DNA of 64,000 bases from CAKZNE01 sp963976435 (GTDB lineage: Bacteria > Bacteroidota > Bacteroidia > Flavobacteriales > Schleiferiaceae): assembly GCA_963976435.1 (NCBI GenBank), contig CAXBKQ010000015.1:1-64000 (forward strand), given 5' to 3'. The position numbers were made by a program, and so were the translations under genes. Of this stretch, positions 18,080 through 26,290 are shown one piece after another. The notes beneath the pieces are model-generated. The model had not been told where the DNA came from and made no database searches. It saw nothing but the letters and a program-made list of their open reading frames with translations. Position 1 is the first letter of the stretch. Every line of letters starts with the position of its first letter.

Positions 18080-18376
18080 TTAGATTAAATCCAAAACATC
18101 TGTATAACCCATTCCGTTATATAAATTTTCTACACCTTGAGACTGAAGCCACTGCACGGCTTGTCCACTCCGGTTTCCAGATCTACAACAAAGCACAAGG
18201 GGAACATTGTAGTTTTTGAATTGCTCTAAATTTTCAACCACGGTATCCAAAGGAATATTTATGCTTCCCGGTACATTCCCTTCTTCAAATTCTGCTACTG
18301 TCCTTACATCCACAATCAGCGTTTTTGGATCTTTTAGCAAGTCTTTTATTTCATTCATACCTTTTATTTTTTTCAA
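18080..18376 (-). CDS. Rhodanese-like sulfurtransferase
   Basis: 98 residues from 18376 (MKKIKGMNEIKDLL); the second ATG at 18358 is an equally good start. 'TLIVDVRTVAEFEEGNVPGSINIPLD' leads to the active-site loop CRSGNR (Cys64), and the C-terminus is 'NLYNGMGYTDVLDLI'. No signal peptide, so cytoplasmic. It lies 12 bp downstream of the M13 peptidase gene in the same direction and has its own terminator. Confidence 0.88.
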   Translation of the reverse strand: MKKIKGMNEIKDLLKDPKTLIVDVRTVAEFEEGNVPGSINIPLDTVVENLEQFKNYNVPLVLCCRSGNRSGQAVQWLQSQGVENLYNGMGYTDVLDLI

Positions 18377-18388
18377 AAATATTAAAGA

Positions 18389-20434
18389 CTACCAAATTTT
18401 CACCTGATCATCTCCGGAATTTATCATTGGATCTTCATCCTTACATCCCCAAGCAGCTTTAAACTCATCCATATTACTCACCGTACCATTTACACGGTAT
18501 TTTGCGGGCGAATGTGGATCTGTTGTTACCTGATTTCTTAGATAAGCATCGGTTTGATTAGTTTGCCAAACTTGAGCCCAACCCAGGAAAACTCTTTGTT
18601 GCCAAGTAAATCCATCAATTACAACTTCTTCCCTACCATTTTCCAATGAAGTTTTATAGGCGTAATAGGCAAGAGTTAATCCTCCGAGATCGGCAATATT
18701 TTCTCCTAAGGTTAGCTTTCCATTTACAAATACACCTTCTAGAGGTTCATAAGAAGAGTATTGTTCTGCCAAAGCCTTAGTTTTTACATCAAATCGGGAT
18801 CTATCATCTACTGTCCACCAATCGTTTAAATTACCATCCTTGTTATACTTACTTCCTTCATCATCAAAACCATGGCTAAACTCATGACCTATTACTCCTC
18901 CAATTCCACCATAATTCAATGCTGCTTCGGCTTCTGGATTATAAAAAGGTGCTTGTAAAATCCCCGCTGGAAAGACTACTTCATTATTGGCAGGATTATA
19001 ATAAGCATTTACAATATGGGCAGGCATATACCACTCACTTCTGTCTACCTCTTTATCCAATTTGGCAAAGTTTTCAGCAATACCATATCTATTCAAATTG
19101 ATAACATTGATTAAAAAATTATCAGGACTTATTTCTAAGCCTTCAAAGCTTTTCCATTTATCTGGGTAGCCGATTTTATAAGTGAAGCCTTCTAGTTTTT
19201 CTATAGCTTTCTTTTTGGTTTCTTCACCCATCCAGTCTAAACCTTCTATCCTTAATTTATAGGCCGCACGCAAATCCTCCACCATATTTTTGATATTCTC
19301 TTTGGAGGATGCTGGGAAATGTTTGTCTACATACATATGCCCTAAAGGCTCGCCAAGACCAGCATTTATGCTGGATAAAATTCTTTTCCACCTCGGTTTT
19401 AATTTTCTACTTCCCCTTAGTGTTCTATTAAAAAAATCAAAGTTTTGATTTACAAAATCAGAAGATAAATAAGCTGCATAGGCATCTATTACCGACCAAT
19501 GGGCGTAGTCTTTTAGAACTTGAATACTTGTGTTGGAAATTATGCTATCCAGTGATTTGATATAATCAGGTTGCTTAACAACTGCGGTATCAAATTTCAA
19601 ATTATTAGTCTTAAAATAATAGTCGAGTTTCAAAGAAGGAGCTATCTCTAGAAGCTCCTTATAGGCCATTTTATTATACGTTTTTTCAGGGCTTCTTCTA
19701 TCTACTCTGCTCATTGCCGCTTTGGCCAAAAGTTTTTCAAACTCATAAATTCCCACTGCAGCCTTTTTGGCTTTATCCTCTTCATATTCGGATAAGACTA
19801 GCATTTTTTCTAGGTGTATTCTATATTTTTCTTGTATTTCTACAGATGAACTATCCGATTTCAAATAATAGTCGCGATCTGGCATTCCCATTCCACTTTG
19901 AGAAACTTGTAGTAAATGACGAGAAGAGTTTTTCTCATCTATTCCCACATATATACTCCAAGGATGTGAAATACCCAAACCCTTAAATTCAGTATTTAAT
20001 TTTAGGTAATCATCTAAAGATTGAATATTGGAAACCTTTGCCAAAATGGGTTTTAGACCTTGTATTCCTGCTTTTTCAACAGCATTACTATCCATACCAC
20101 TTTTGTAAAAATCCGCAACCAATTGCTGGTAACTACCTTTTTCAAAATCATTTTTTTGTACTATCTCATCCAAAAGATCCTTTACATTTTTATTATTACT
20201 CTCAATAAGTTCATTAAAGGAGCCCCATCTTGATTCGGTTTCGGGGATGGGATTATTTTTTATCCAATTTCCTGAAGTGTAAAGGAAAAAGTCATCGCAT
20301 GGACTAATGGTAGAATCTAAATTTGCAAGATCAAAACCCAAATGATTTCCTTCATTATTTTGAGAGGAGGAATTCTCTTGATTTTGCCAAGAAATAAGAC
20401 CGATGGCCACTAATCCCAGTAGTACTTTTTTCAT
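18389..20434 (-). CDS. pepO: M13-family (neprilysin/PepO-like) metalloendopeptidase
   Basis: 681 residues, normal for M13. The zinc site HEFSH is at about residue 516-520, and the third ligand and partner residues lie in 'ENIADLGG' (~575). Other family marks are 'NAYYNPANNEVVFPAGILQAPF' and the C-terminal 'GCKDEDPM...VKIW'. The N-terminus (MKKVLLGLVAIGLISW) looks like a lipoprotein signal except that the expected Cys is Trp16, so either it is a non-lipidated secreted enzyme or an altered lipobox. It is 34 bp downstream of the M61 gene, likely one operon for envelope peptide degradation. Confidence 0.94.
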   Translation of the reverse strand: MKKVLLGLVAIGLISWQNQENSSSQNNEGNHLGFDLANLDSTISPCDDFFLYTSGNWIKNNPIPETESRWGSFNELIESNNKNVKDLLDEIVQKNDFEKGSYQQLVADFYKSGMDSNAVEKAGIQGLKPILAKVSNIQSLDDYLKLNTEFKGLGISHPWSIYVGIDEKNSSRHLLQVSQSGMGMPDRDYYLKSDSSSVEIQEKYRIHLEKMLVLSEYEEDKAKKAAVGIYEFEKLLAKAAMSRVDRRSPEKTYNKMAYKELLEIAPSLKLDYYFKTNNLKFDTAVVKQPDYIKSLDSIISNTSIQVLKDYAHWSVIDAYAAYLSSDFVNQNFDFFNRTLRGSRKLKPRWKRILSSINAGLGEPLGHMYVDKHFPASSKENIKNMVEDLRAAYKLRIEGLDWMGEETKKKAIEKLEGFTYKIGYPDKWKSFEGLEISPDNFLINVINLNRYGIAENFAKLDKEVDRSEWYMPAHIVNAYYNPANNEVVFPAGILQAPFYNPEAEAALNYGGIGGVIGHEFSHGFDDEGSKYNKDGNLNDWWTVDDRSRFDVKTKALAEQYSSYEPLEGVFVNGKLTLGENIADLGGLTLAYYAYKTSLENGREEVVIDGFTWQQRVFLGWAQVWQTNQTDAYLRNQVTTDPHSPAKYRVNGTVSNMDEFKAAWGCKDEDPMINSGDDQVKIW

Positions 20435-20467
20435 AATTTATTTTTTTAAAAATTGCTGAGCTTTCTC

Positions 20468-22321
20468 TTATTGGTTGATCCATGCTTTACGCATTTGCAA
20501 CTGCTCCAAACTTGGGTTTTCAATTATTTCAATTACATGCTTTTTAGTACTTGTTCCCATTTGGGCTTTGGCTTTTAGGGTTTTCTCTTTAAACCTACCT
20601 TTTTTATCCTTTCTAGCAATCAGCACTTCAATATTATCACCCTCCTGAGCTGTTTTATACAATTCACCAATCACCTTACTGATATTCTTAAGACTCACCT
20701 CCTTACCGTGAAACTGAATTATTTCATCACCTTCTTTTAATCCGAGGGCATGTCCGAATGCATCCATTTTAGAAATATCATCCACCCTTACTCTAGAGGT
20801 GGTGAAATTATATCCATAGCCAACGTTTCCAGAAATTATTCTGGGCACTTCCTTTTCAGCATCGTAATTTATACCTGCAGAAGCCAAAAGAGATTTTAAA
20901 TCAAAAGGCTCTGCCCCTTCAAAATGGCGGGCGAAAAATTCGCGCATTTCAGGATAGGTCATTTCAGTAATAAGATCAAAAAGCTCGGTATCCAAAAAGA
21001 AGGTGTCTGCACCATAGGTAGCTCCCAATTCTTGTAGCAGATCTACCAATCCATATTCACTATTCGAATGTTTCCTCAATTCAAGATCTAAAGCCATCCC
21101 GGCAAGGGCACCTTTTTGGTAAAAGTTGAAATATTGGTCTTTAAAAAAGCTAAGGGTAAATTCACTGGCTTTGGTAAGTGGAATATCCTCATTAAATCCA
21201 TCATTGGAGAGCATTTTAGATTTCATCACCTCCAAAAATTTATCCATATCATAAATTCCATTCCTTACTTGTACTAGATGCGAATTGTATTCTGTAACAC
21301 CCTCATACAACCAAATATGCTGGGACATTGTAGGATTGATAAAATCAAAATTGGCAATGTGTTCCGAGTGAATATTAAGAGGAGTTACAATATGAAAAAA
21401 CTCATGAGAGGTAATATCTTTTACACTATTGTAAAATTGGTTGCCGCCAAATTCGGGCATATATAAAACTGTGGAGGTATGATGTTCTAAAGCACCATAT
21501 CCAGAACCAGCATCCTGCATACCTACACAGTAAACCAAAACTGCATATTTTTCTACTGGCAGATTACCTCCTAAATACACTGCTGCCGCATCCAATACAT
21601 CAGCTACTTTATCCAATGCTGTTTGGGCATTTACTTTCTTACTAGGGCTATAAACCGATACAATTACCTCTGCGCCACCCACCATTCTTGTGGCAGTATC
21701 TGGCACACAATAAAGGATGGGATTATCATGAACCATAAAGTAATTATTCACCTTAAAAACATCTAAGGTATCCATTAGTTCTCCTTGAAGGGCTGTGCTA
21801 GCATAAAATTCTTTTGGCTTGGCAATATTTAGGGTATAGGGTTGATCCTTGAATCCATCTAAATAACCAATAAAGCCGAAATTGTTTAGCAGAACTACAT
21901 CCTTGGAAATACTGGTTCCCGCGGGTTCAAAAATTCCACTTGGTGTTTCAGAATCAAAAGTATCATCTGCCCAATAGGTGATTTTATATAAATCCTTGGC
22001 TCCATATATCATCCATCTATTGAGGTCTAGCTTGCGAATTTTAAGCTCATTACCTCTAGAGTCTAAGGCTTTAAAATCACTAATAAAGCGACCGTAATTT
22101 TCAATATCGTAGGTTCCTGGAATAATCTTGGCCATATGGAATTCAACACTATCCTTGCGAATAATGGGCGGTACCATTTCTACCTTCAATTTATCGTCAA
22201 GGATTTTATTCAGGTTCATAAAAACTGAATAGGACTCATCATTTTGAAAAGGTTCAAATTGCGCTAGTGTGGATAAAATAATTCCAATGTTTAACAGGAT
22301 TATTAGGTTTAGTTTTTTCAT
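20468..22321 (-). CDS. M61-family metallopeptidase with PDZ domain
   Basis: 617 residues. Signal peptide MKKLNLIILLNIGIILSTLAQ. The catalytic domain has 'GALEHHTSTVLYMPEF' and the zinc motif HEFFH near residue 305, followed by 'LYEGVTEYNS' with the third ligand Glu, all typical of M61 glycyl aminopeptidases. A PDZ domain (~500-590, 'ALGLKEGDEIIQFHGKEV') follows. Expected in the periplasm. It precedes the M13 gene on the same strand; a shared role in periplasmic peptide turnover is inferred. Confidence 0.92.
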   Translation of the reverse strand: MKKLNLIILLNIGIILSTLAQFEPFQNDESYSVFMNLNKILDDKLKVEMVPPIIRKDSVEFHMAKIIPGTYDIENYGRFISDFKALDSRGNELKIRKLDLNRWMIYGAKDLYKITYWADDTFDSETPSGIFEPAGTSISKDVVLLNNFGFIGYLDGFKDQPYTLNIAKPKEFYASTALQGELMDTLDVFKVNNYFMVHDNPILYCVPDTATRMVGGAEVIVSVYSPSKKVNAQTALDKVADVLDAAAVYLGGNLPVEKYAVLVYCVGMQDAGSGYGALEHHTSTVLYMPEFGGNQFYNSVKDITSHEFFHIVTPLNIHSEHIANFDFINPTMSQHIWLYEGVTEYNSHLVQVRNGIYDMDKFLEVMKSKMLSNDGFNEDIPLTKASEFTLSFFKDQYFNFYQKGALAGMALDLELRKHSNSEYGLVDLLQELGATYGADTFFLDTELFDLITEMTYPEMREFFARHFEGAEPFDLKSLLASAGINYDAEKEVPRIISGNVGYGYNFTTSRVRVDDISKMDAFGHALGLKEGDEIIQFHGKEVSLKNISKVIGELYKTAQEGDNIEVLIARKDKKGRFKEKTLKAKAQMGTSTKKHVIEIIENPSLEQLQMRKAWINQ

Positions 22322-22425
22322 AATATATATTTATTGAAAAGCTGTTTTAGGATCAATTGCGAGCCGAAAATAAGTTTAATTTTTTTGGGCTTTGGTTTAG
22401 TTTTTCGAAATTTATTTGCTGTTTA

Positions 22426-24834
22426 TTATTCATATCTCAGGGTATTTACGGGCTTGGTTCCTGCAATTTTTAAAGAGTGGTAGCTAATTATTAGATAAGA
22501 CAATAAGATGGCCAGCAAGGCTGAAAAAATAAATATCAATGGATCCAAAGTTGCCTTATATGCAAAATTGGATAGCCAGGCATTTATTAAAAAATAAGCC
22601 AGGGGAATAGCTAATATCACCGACACCACTATTAACAAGAGCATTTCCCTGAAAATTAATTTTACCATTTGGCTCAAATCTGCTCCTAGCACCTTCCGAA
22701 TTCCTACCTCCCTAGTTCTTAAATTGGTAGTGAAGGAGGCTAGTCCTGTTAATCCAATAAACGAAATGAAAATTGCCAAATAAGTTAAAAATAGAATCAA
22801 TTTACTTTGCCTTTGTTCCTCCTCGTAAAGCTCTAATAAATCCTTGTTTAAAAAACTAAACTGAAAGGGAATATCTGGTCTTACACTTGCTAAGGTTTCT
22901 TCAATGTCATTAAGTGCAGCAAGGAGATTTTCACTGTCTACTCGTACATGTAAAAAACCCTCTCCAATTTCCTCATAAACCAAAATAAGGGGCTCTACCA
23001 CTTGTCGAAGGGAATGGACGTTAAAGTCTTTAGCAACTCCAATAATCCTCCCTTTGAAATCCTCCAATCCAGGACCAACAATTTCAATATCGCTATCGAG
23101 ATCATAGCCATTTTCTAAAAGAAGATTGGCTGCCGTTTCATTGATAATAATAGGATCGTCATTTCTATTTTTATCTTCAGAATTAAAGCTCCGTCCCTTT
23201 ACCAATTCTATTTCCATAGTATTGAAATAATCCAAGGCTACTACCATATAATCCATCACAATCTGATAATTAGATTTTTCACCTTTACGGGCCCTTATCA
23301 GGGTTCTACCCAAGCTTTTTTCAGAACTTGAACTAGACATTGAACTCGCAAGAATAAAAGAACTTTTTTGCAAGGTCTTTTGGATATTAGGCATCCTATT
23401 GCTGGTGATAGAATCTCGAATAGGAACAATTACAATATCTTCCTTATTGAAACCCAAATCCTTACTTTTTACAAATTCCATCTGTTTATACATCAGCATC
23501 GCTGTAATCACTACGGCAACTGAAATACTAAATTGAAAACCTACCAAAACTTTGCGCAGGCCAAGCCCTGTTTCGCCCCTCACCACTCCTTTTTTGATGG
23601 CCGCCATTGCCGGAATTCTACTTAAATAAATTGCGGGATACCATCCACTTAAAAAGGCAATTGCCAAAGCTAGAGCAAGAGGAAACCACCATAAGCTTTC
23701 ATATTCACTAAAGTTTAGGGATAGGTTTTTTCCGATAACTTCATTTAAAGGAGTGAGTTCAAGGGTAAGCTCTACCATCACCATTCCTACGAATAATGCC
23801 AATAAACTTAAAATGAGAGATTCTAGAAAAACTTGCCACATTATTTCTCTTTTCCCAGATCCTAAAACCTTTTGCATTCCCGCTTCCTTCACCCTTTTCA
23901 AACTCCGAACGGTGGCCATGTTTATATAGTTAATACTGGCCAATAATAAAATGAGGATTCCTATGGCTGCAAAGGCATAAATATAACCTTGACTACCGTG
24001 GGGCCTATCTATTTTTAAGTCTGAAGATGCGAAATGAATATCGTCTAAAGGCGTGAGCCCAATGCTATACGATGCCCCTATTTGCCCACCAGTATTGAGC
24101 ATATTCTTTTGATAAAACTGATCAAAACGGCTGATCAAAAGGTCTGCTTCATAAGACTTATTGAACCTTAAAAAGGTATGAGCCTCCACCCGCCAAAGCG
24201 AACTCCGCTTTTGCTCCATATTAAGGCTGCGATGGAATGATGAGATAAGGGCAGAAAATTTATGATGGGTATTGGAAGGTAAATCTGCTATCAACCCAGT
24301 TACCGTATAATCGTAATTATTGGTACTTATCATTTCACCAATCACCTTTTTCTTTCCAAAATATTTATTGGCGAAAGATTCCGTAATTACTATGCTTCTG
24401 GGTTTAGACAATGCTGTATCGGAATTCCCTTCTAAAAATTCCAATTCAAAAACTTTAAAAAAATTACTGTCGGCCAAGGCTACGTCCGCTTCTCCTAATT
24501 TTAGCTCTCCTCTTTTAAAAAGTACACTTTCATCAATATGGATTAGGCGGGTGCTTGCTTCCATAAAGTCAAACTCCTCTTCCAGCATAGGTGCCATGGA
24601 ATATCCTGCGCCAGCATAACTTTCCAGTTGATTGTTAATTTCGAAATCGCAGCTCAGCCTGTATATTTCCTCGTGGTTTGGAAAATGAGAATCGTAGGTT
24701 AATTCGCTGTGAAGATAGAGGTAGATGATAAGGCTTACCCCTAGTCCCAAACCTAATCCCAAAACATTTAGGAGGCTATAAGTTTTATTCCTGGCTAAGG
24801 AACGAAAGGCAAATTTGAAGCTAAAGCTATGCAT
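22426..24834 (-). CDS. FtsX/MacB-type ABC transporter permease
   Basis: 802 residues with the FtsX-like two-half architecture. TM1 follows an N-terminal 'FKFAFRSLARNKTYSLLNVLGLGLGLG'; a large periplasmic MacB-PCD domain comes next; three TMs start around residue 280 ('FAAIGILILLLASINYINMATVRSLKRVKEAGMQKVLGS'); a second half repeats the plan and ends with 'REVGIRKVLGADLSQMVKLI' and three TMs. The 'GxxKVLGA' cytoplasmic motifs couple to the ATPase. It overlaps the ATPase gene by 8 bp. Such mechanotransmission-type exporters move lipoproteins, peptides or drugs; the substrate cannot be told. Confidence 0.93.
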   Translation of the reverse strand: MHSFSFKFAFRSLARNKTYSLLNVLGLGLGLGVSLIIYLYLHSELTYDSHFPNHEEIYRLSCDFEINNQLESYAGAGYSMAPMLEEEFDFMEASTRLIHIDESVLFKRGELKLGEADVALADSNFFKVFELEFLEGNSDTALSKPRSIVITESFANKYFGKKKVIGEMISTNNYDYTVTGLIADLPSNTHHKFSALISSFHRSLNMEQKRSSLWRVEAHTFLRFNKSYEADLLISRFDQFYQKNMLNTGGQIGASYSIGLTPLDDIHFASSDLKIDRPHGSQGYIYAFAAIGILILLLASINYINMATVRSLKRVKEAGMQKVLGSGKREIMWQVFLESLILSLLALFVGMVMVELTLELTPLNEVIGKNLSLNFSEYESLWWFPLALALAIAFLSGWYPAIYLSRIPAMAAIKKGVVRGETGLGLRKVLVGFQFSISVAVVITAMLMYKQMEFVKSKDLGFNKEDIVIVPIRDSITSNRMPNIQKTLQKSSFILASSMSSSSSEKSLGRTLIRARKGEKSNYQIVMDYMVVALDYFNTMEIELVKGRSFNSEDKNRNDDPIIINETAANLLLENGYDLDSDIEIVGPGLEDFKGRIIGVAKDFNVHSLRQVVEPLILVYEEIGEGFLHVRVDSENLLAALNDIEETLASVRPDIPFQFSFLNKDLLELYEEEQRQSKLILFLTYLAIFISFIGLTGLASFTTNLRTREVGIRKVLGADLSQMVKLIFREMLLLIVVSVILAIPLAYFLINAWLSNFAYKATLDPLIFIFSALLAILLSYLIISYHSLKIAGTKPVNTLRYE

Positions 24835-25510
24835 GTGTCACGTTTTTTTCGGACACTATTTGACCATCAAGAAGTTTAACAATTCTATTGGTATAGGCGG
24901 CATCATTCATGGAGTGAGTAACCATAATAATGGTACTTCCCTCTTCATTTAGTTTGGAGAGCATTTCCATAATTTCATTTCCATGATGGGAATCTAAATT
25001 ACCGGTTGGCTCATCCGCTAAAATTAATTTTGGTTTAGTAACAATCGCTCTTCCAACGGCAACACGTTGCTGCTGTCCACCAGAAAGTTCAAATGGATAA
25101 TGCTTACTTCTATGCCCTAAACCTATTTGCTCCAGGATTTCATTTACCCGATTTTTTCTTTCAATATTTTTAATGCCTTGATAAACTAGAGGCAGTTCAA
25201 TATTTTCAAAAACAGTAAGTTCATCGAGAAGGTTAAAATTTTGGAAGATGAAGCCTATATTGGATTTACGAAGTTTTACTTTCTTCTTTTCATTCAATTT
25301 TTTCACATCAATATCATCAAGGATAAAAAGCCCAGAATCAAAACTATCTAGTAATCCAATAATATTAAGAAGGGTAGTTTTTCCGCAACCTGAAGGGCCC
25401 ATTATGGAAACGAATTCACCTTTGGAGACCTTAAAATTCACCTCATCCACTGCTTTAGTTTCAATGGAATTTGATCTATAGATTTTTGTTAAATGATGTA
25501 GATGAATCAT
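24827..25510 (-). CDS. ABC transporter ATP-binding protein (MacB/LolD type)
   Basis: 227 residues, usual length for this class. Walker A 'GPSGCGKTT', Q-loop 'FIFQNFNLLDELT', signature 'LSGGQQQRVAVGRA', Walker B 'LILADEPTGNLDS' and H-loop 'MVTHS' are all visible. The 'DEPTGNLDS' form is typical of MacB/LolD/FtsE-like ATPases. It is transcribed first and overlaps the permease gene. The upstream region contains terminator-like hairpins, and the sigma-54-type two-component system is encoded divergently, so control by it is possible. Confidence 0.95.
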   Translation of the reverse strand: MIHLHHLTKIYRSNSIETKAVDEVNFKVSKGEFVSIMGPSGCGKTTLLNIIGLLDSFDSGLFILDDIDVKKLNEKKKVKLRKSNIGFIFQNFNLLDELTVFENIELPLVYQGIKNIERKNRVNEILEQIGLGHRSKHYPFELSGGQQQRVAVGRAIVTKPKLILADEPTGNLDSHHGNEIMEMLSKLNEEGSTIIMVTHSMNDAAYTNRIVKLLDGQIVSEKNVTHA

Positions 25511-25540
25511 ATTCTATTCAAAGGCTTCAATTCATTAAAA

Positions 25541-25620
25541 AGAAAAAGCCCCCTGCCTATTTGTACGTTTAACACAAAATTTACCTAAAGGTAAAAAAGA
25601 ACTCGGCAAAGAGGGCTTAT
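25541..25620 (-). terminator. Terminator-like hairpin just upstream of the ABC operon
   Basis: On the minus strand AAGCCC (25618-25613) pairs with GGGCTT (25551-25546), with a further GCC/GGC pairing inside, and a smaller internal hairpin TTTACC/GGTAAA. T-rich sequence follows, and the ATP-binding gene starts about 30 bp later. It could end an upstream transcript or act as an attenuator for the ABC operon. Confidence 0.45.
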
Positions 25621-25644
25621 TATTTAATATCAGTATAAAAAATT

Positions 25645-25799
25645 GAAAAAAAATCCCGGAAGGATCCTCGACTGGAGGATAACCGATTAACCCTAAAATT
25701 CTGCTACTTGAACTTGAAATTAAACAACCAATTTTATCCAGTCTAAAACCCAAAAAGTATGAAGAAAGAACTCTGCTGATTCACAGCTTATCCGGGATT
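25645..25799 (-). ncRNA. Candidate structured RNA with 9-bp closing stem and U-tract
   Basis: On the minus strand AATCCCGGA (25799-25791) is exactly complementary to TCCGGGATT (25660-25652), enclosing about 130 nt, and the 3' arm runs straight into an 8-T tract (25653-25646). Inside, a 5' hairpin GCTG-N5-CAGC and a 3' hairpin ATCCTC-CAGTC-GAGGAT (25680-25664) can form; the latter competes with a 7-bp pairing between GACTGGA (25743-25737) and TCCAGTC (25676-25670). No ORF of merit crosses it. I do not recognise it as tmRNA, RNase P or SRP RNA. It may be a small RNA or a leader. Confidence 0.4.
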
Positions 25800-25872
25800 C
25801 TCTTGAGAAATATGCCGAAGCACATCCTCACCTTGTGTATTTTTAAGCTGAATAAACAGCTCTATTTTAAAT

Positions 25873-26121
25873 TCAAAAAAGTTTTATTCCCAAAAAAGAA
25901 GCGATCTTAAGTCCTGATTCATTTTCCTCCTTCTCTCTGTCCACCTCTGTAATTTTGCTAAATTTTAATATCTCTGATCTGAAATATTTTTCGAATCTCT
26001 GGAAATCAATGCGATTAACATTTTCCTCTTTTTTAAAGGCAGAACTGCCCCCTACATGAGAGTTTCTTGTAGGGGCTAGCTCCATTGCCATTGAGAGAAT
26101 GCCTGTATTAATTACATTCAT
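25873..26121 (-). CDS. Possible small protein of unknown function
   Basis: 82 codons from an ATG at 26121 (MNVINTGILSMAMELAPTR). No signal peptide; the second half is charged and helix-prone (KYFRSEILKFSKITEVDREKEE). Codon composition looks coding-like, but the frame contains a strong hairpin (CCCCTACA at 26049-26056 with TGTAGGGG at 26068-26075), which hints the region may act as RNA instead. It sits between the two-component system and the candidate structured RNA. I do not recognise a family. Confidence 0.35.
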   Translation of the reverse strand: MNVINTGILSMAMELAPTRNSHVGGSSAFKKEENVNRIDFQRFEKYFRSEILKFSKITEVDREKEENESGLKIASFLGIKLF

Positions 26122-26233
26122 TGCTTCGTTTCGTTTTATGCTTTAGTTTTCGTGCCAAGCCTAAGGCAATTGCTATTCCCAAATACTAATTTCTTGTTTA
26201 TCAATTACTTAAGGAATTATCCTACAATTTTAC

Positions 26234-26271
26234 TGTTCATTTTCGAACATTAATTTGTTCAGTTTCGAACA
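26234..26271. promoter_or_regulatory. Tandem 16-bp palindromes at the start of the sigma-54-type regulator gene
   Basis: TGTTCATTTTCGAACA (26234-26249) and TGTTCAGTTTCGAACA (26256-26271) share TGTTC/GAACA half-sites and differ by one base; their starts are exactly 22 bp apart, about two helical turns. They end 2 bp before one possible start codon (26273) and 20 bp before the preferred one (26291). A promoter-like TAATTTG lies between them. Most likely an operator for repression or autoregulation. Confidence 0.6.
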
Positions 26272-26290
26272 GATGAATTACTTTTCGCCT

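Noticed and set aside
25535..25753. 72-codon minus-strand frame across the candidate RNA and hairpin
   Set aside because: Serine-rich low-complexity start and overlap with both RNA structures; no protein features.
25812..25829. GG-N10-GC on the minus strand upstream of the ABC operon as a possible sigma-54 promoter
   Set aside because: Only the invariant dinucleotides match; TGGCAC and TTGC are not present.
26151..26158. TTGGCACG on the minus strand, like the -24 part of a sigma-54 promoter, upstream of the small ORF
   Set aside because: The nearest GC that could serve as the -12 is 13 bp rather than 10 bp away, and TTGC is absent.
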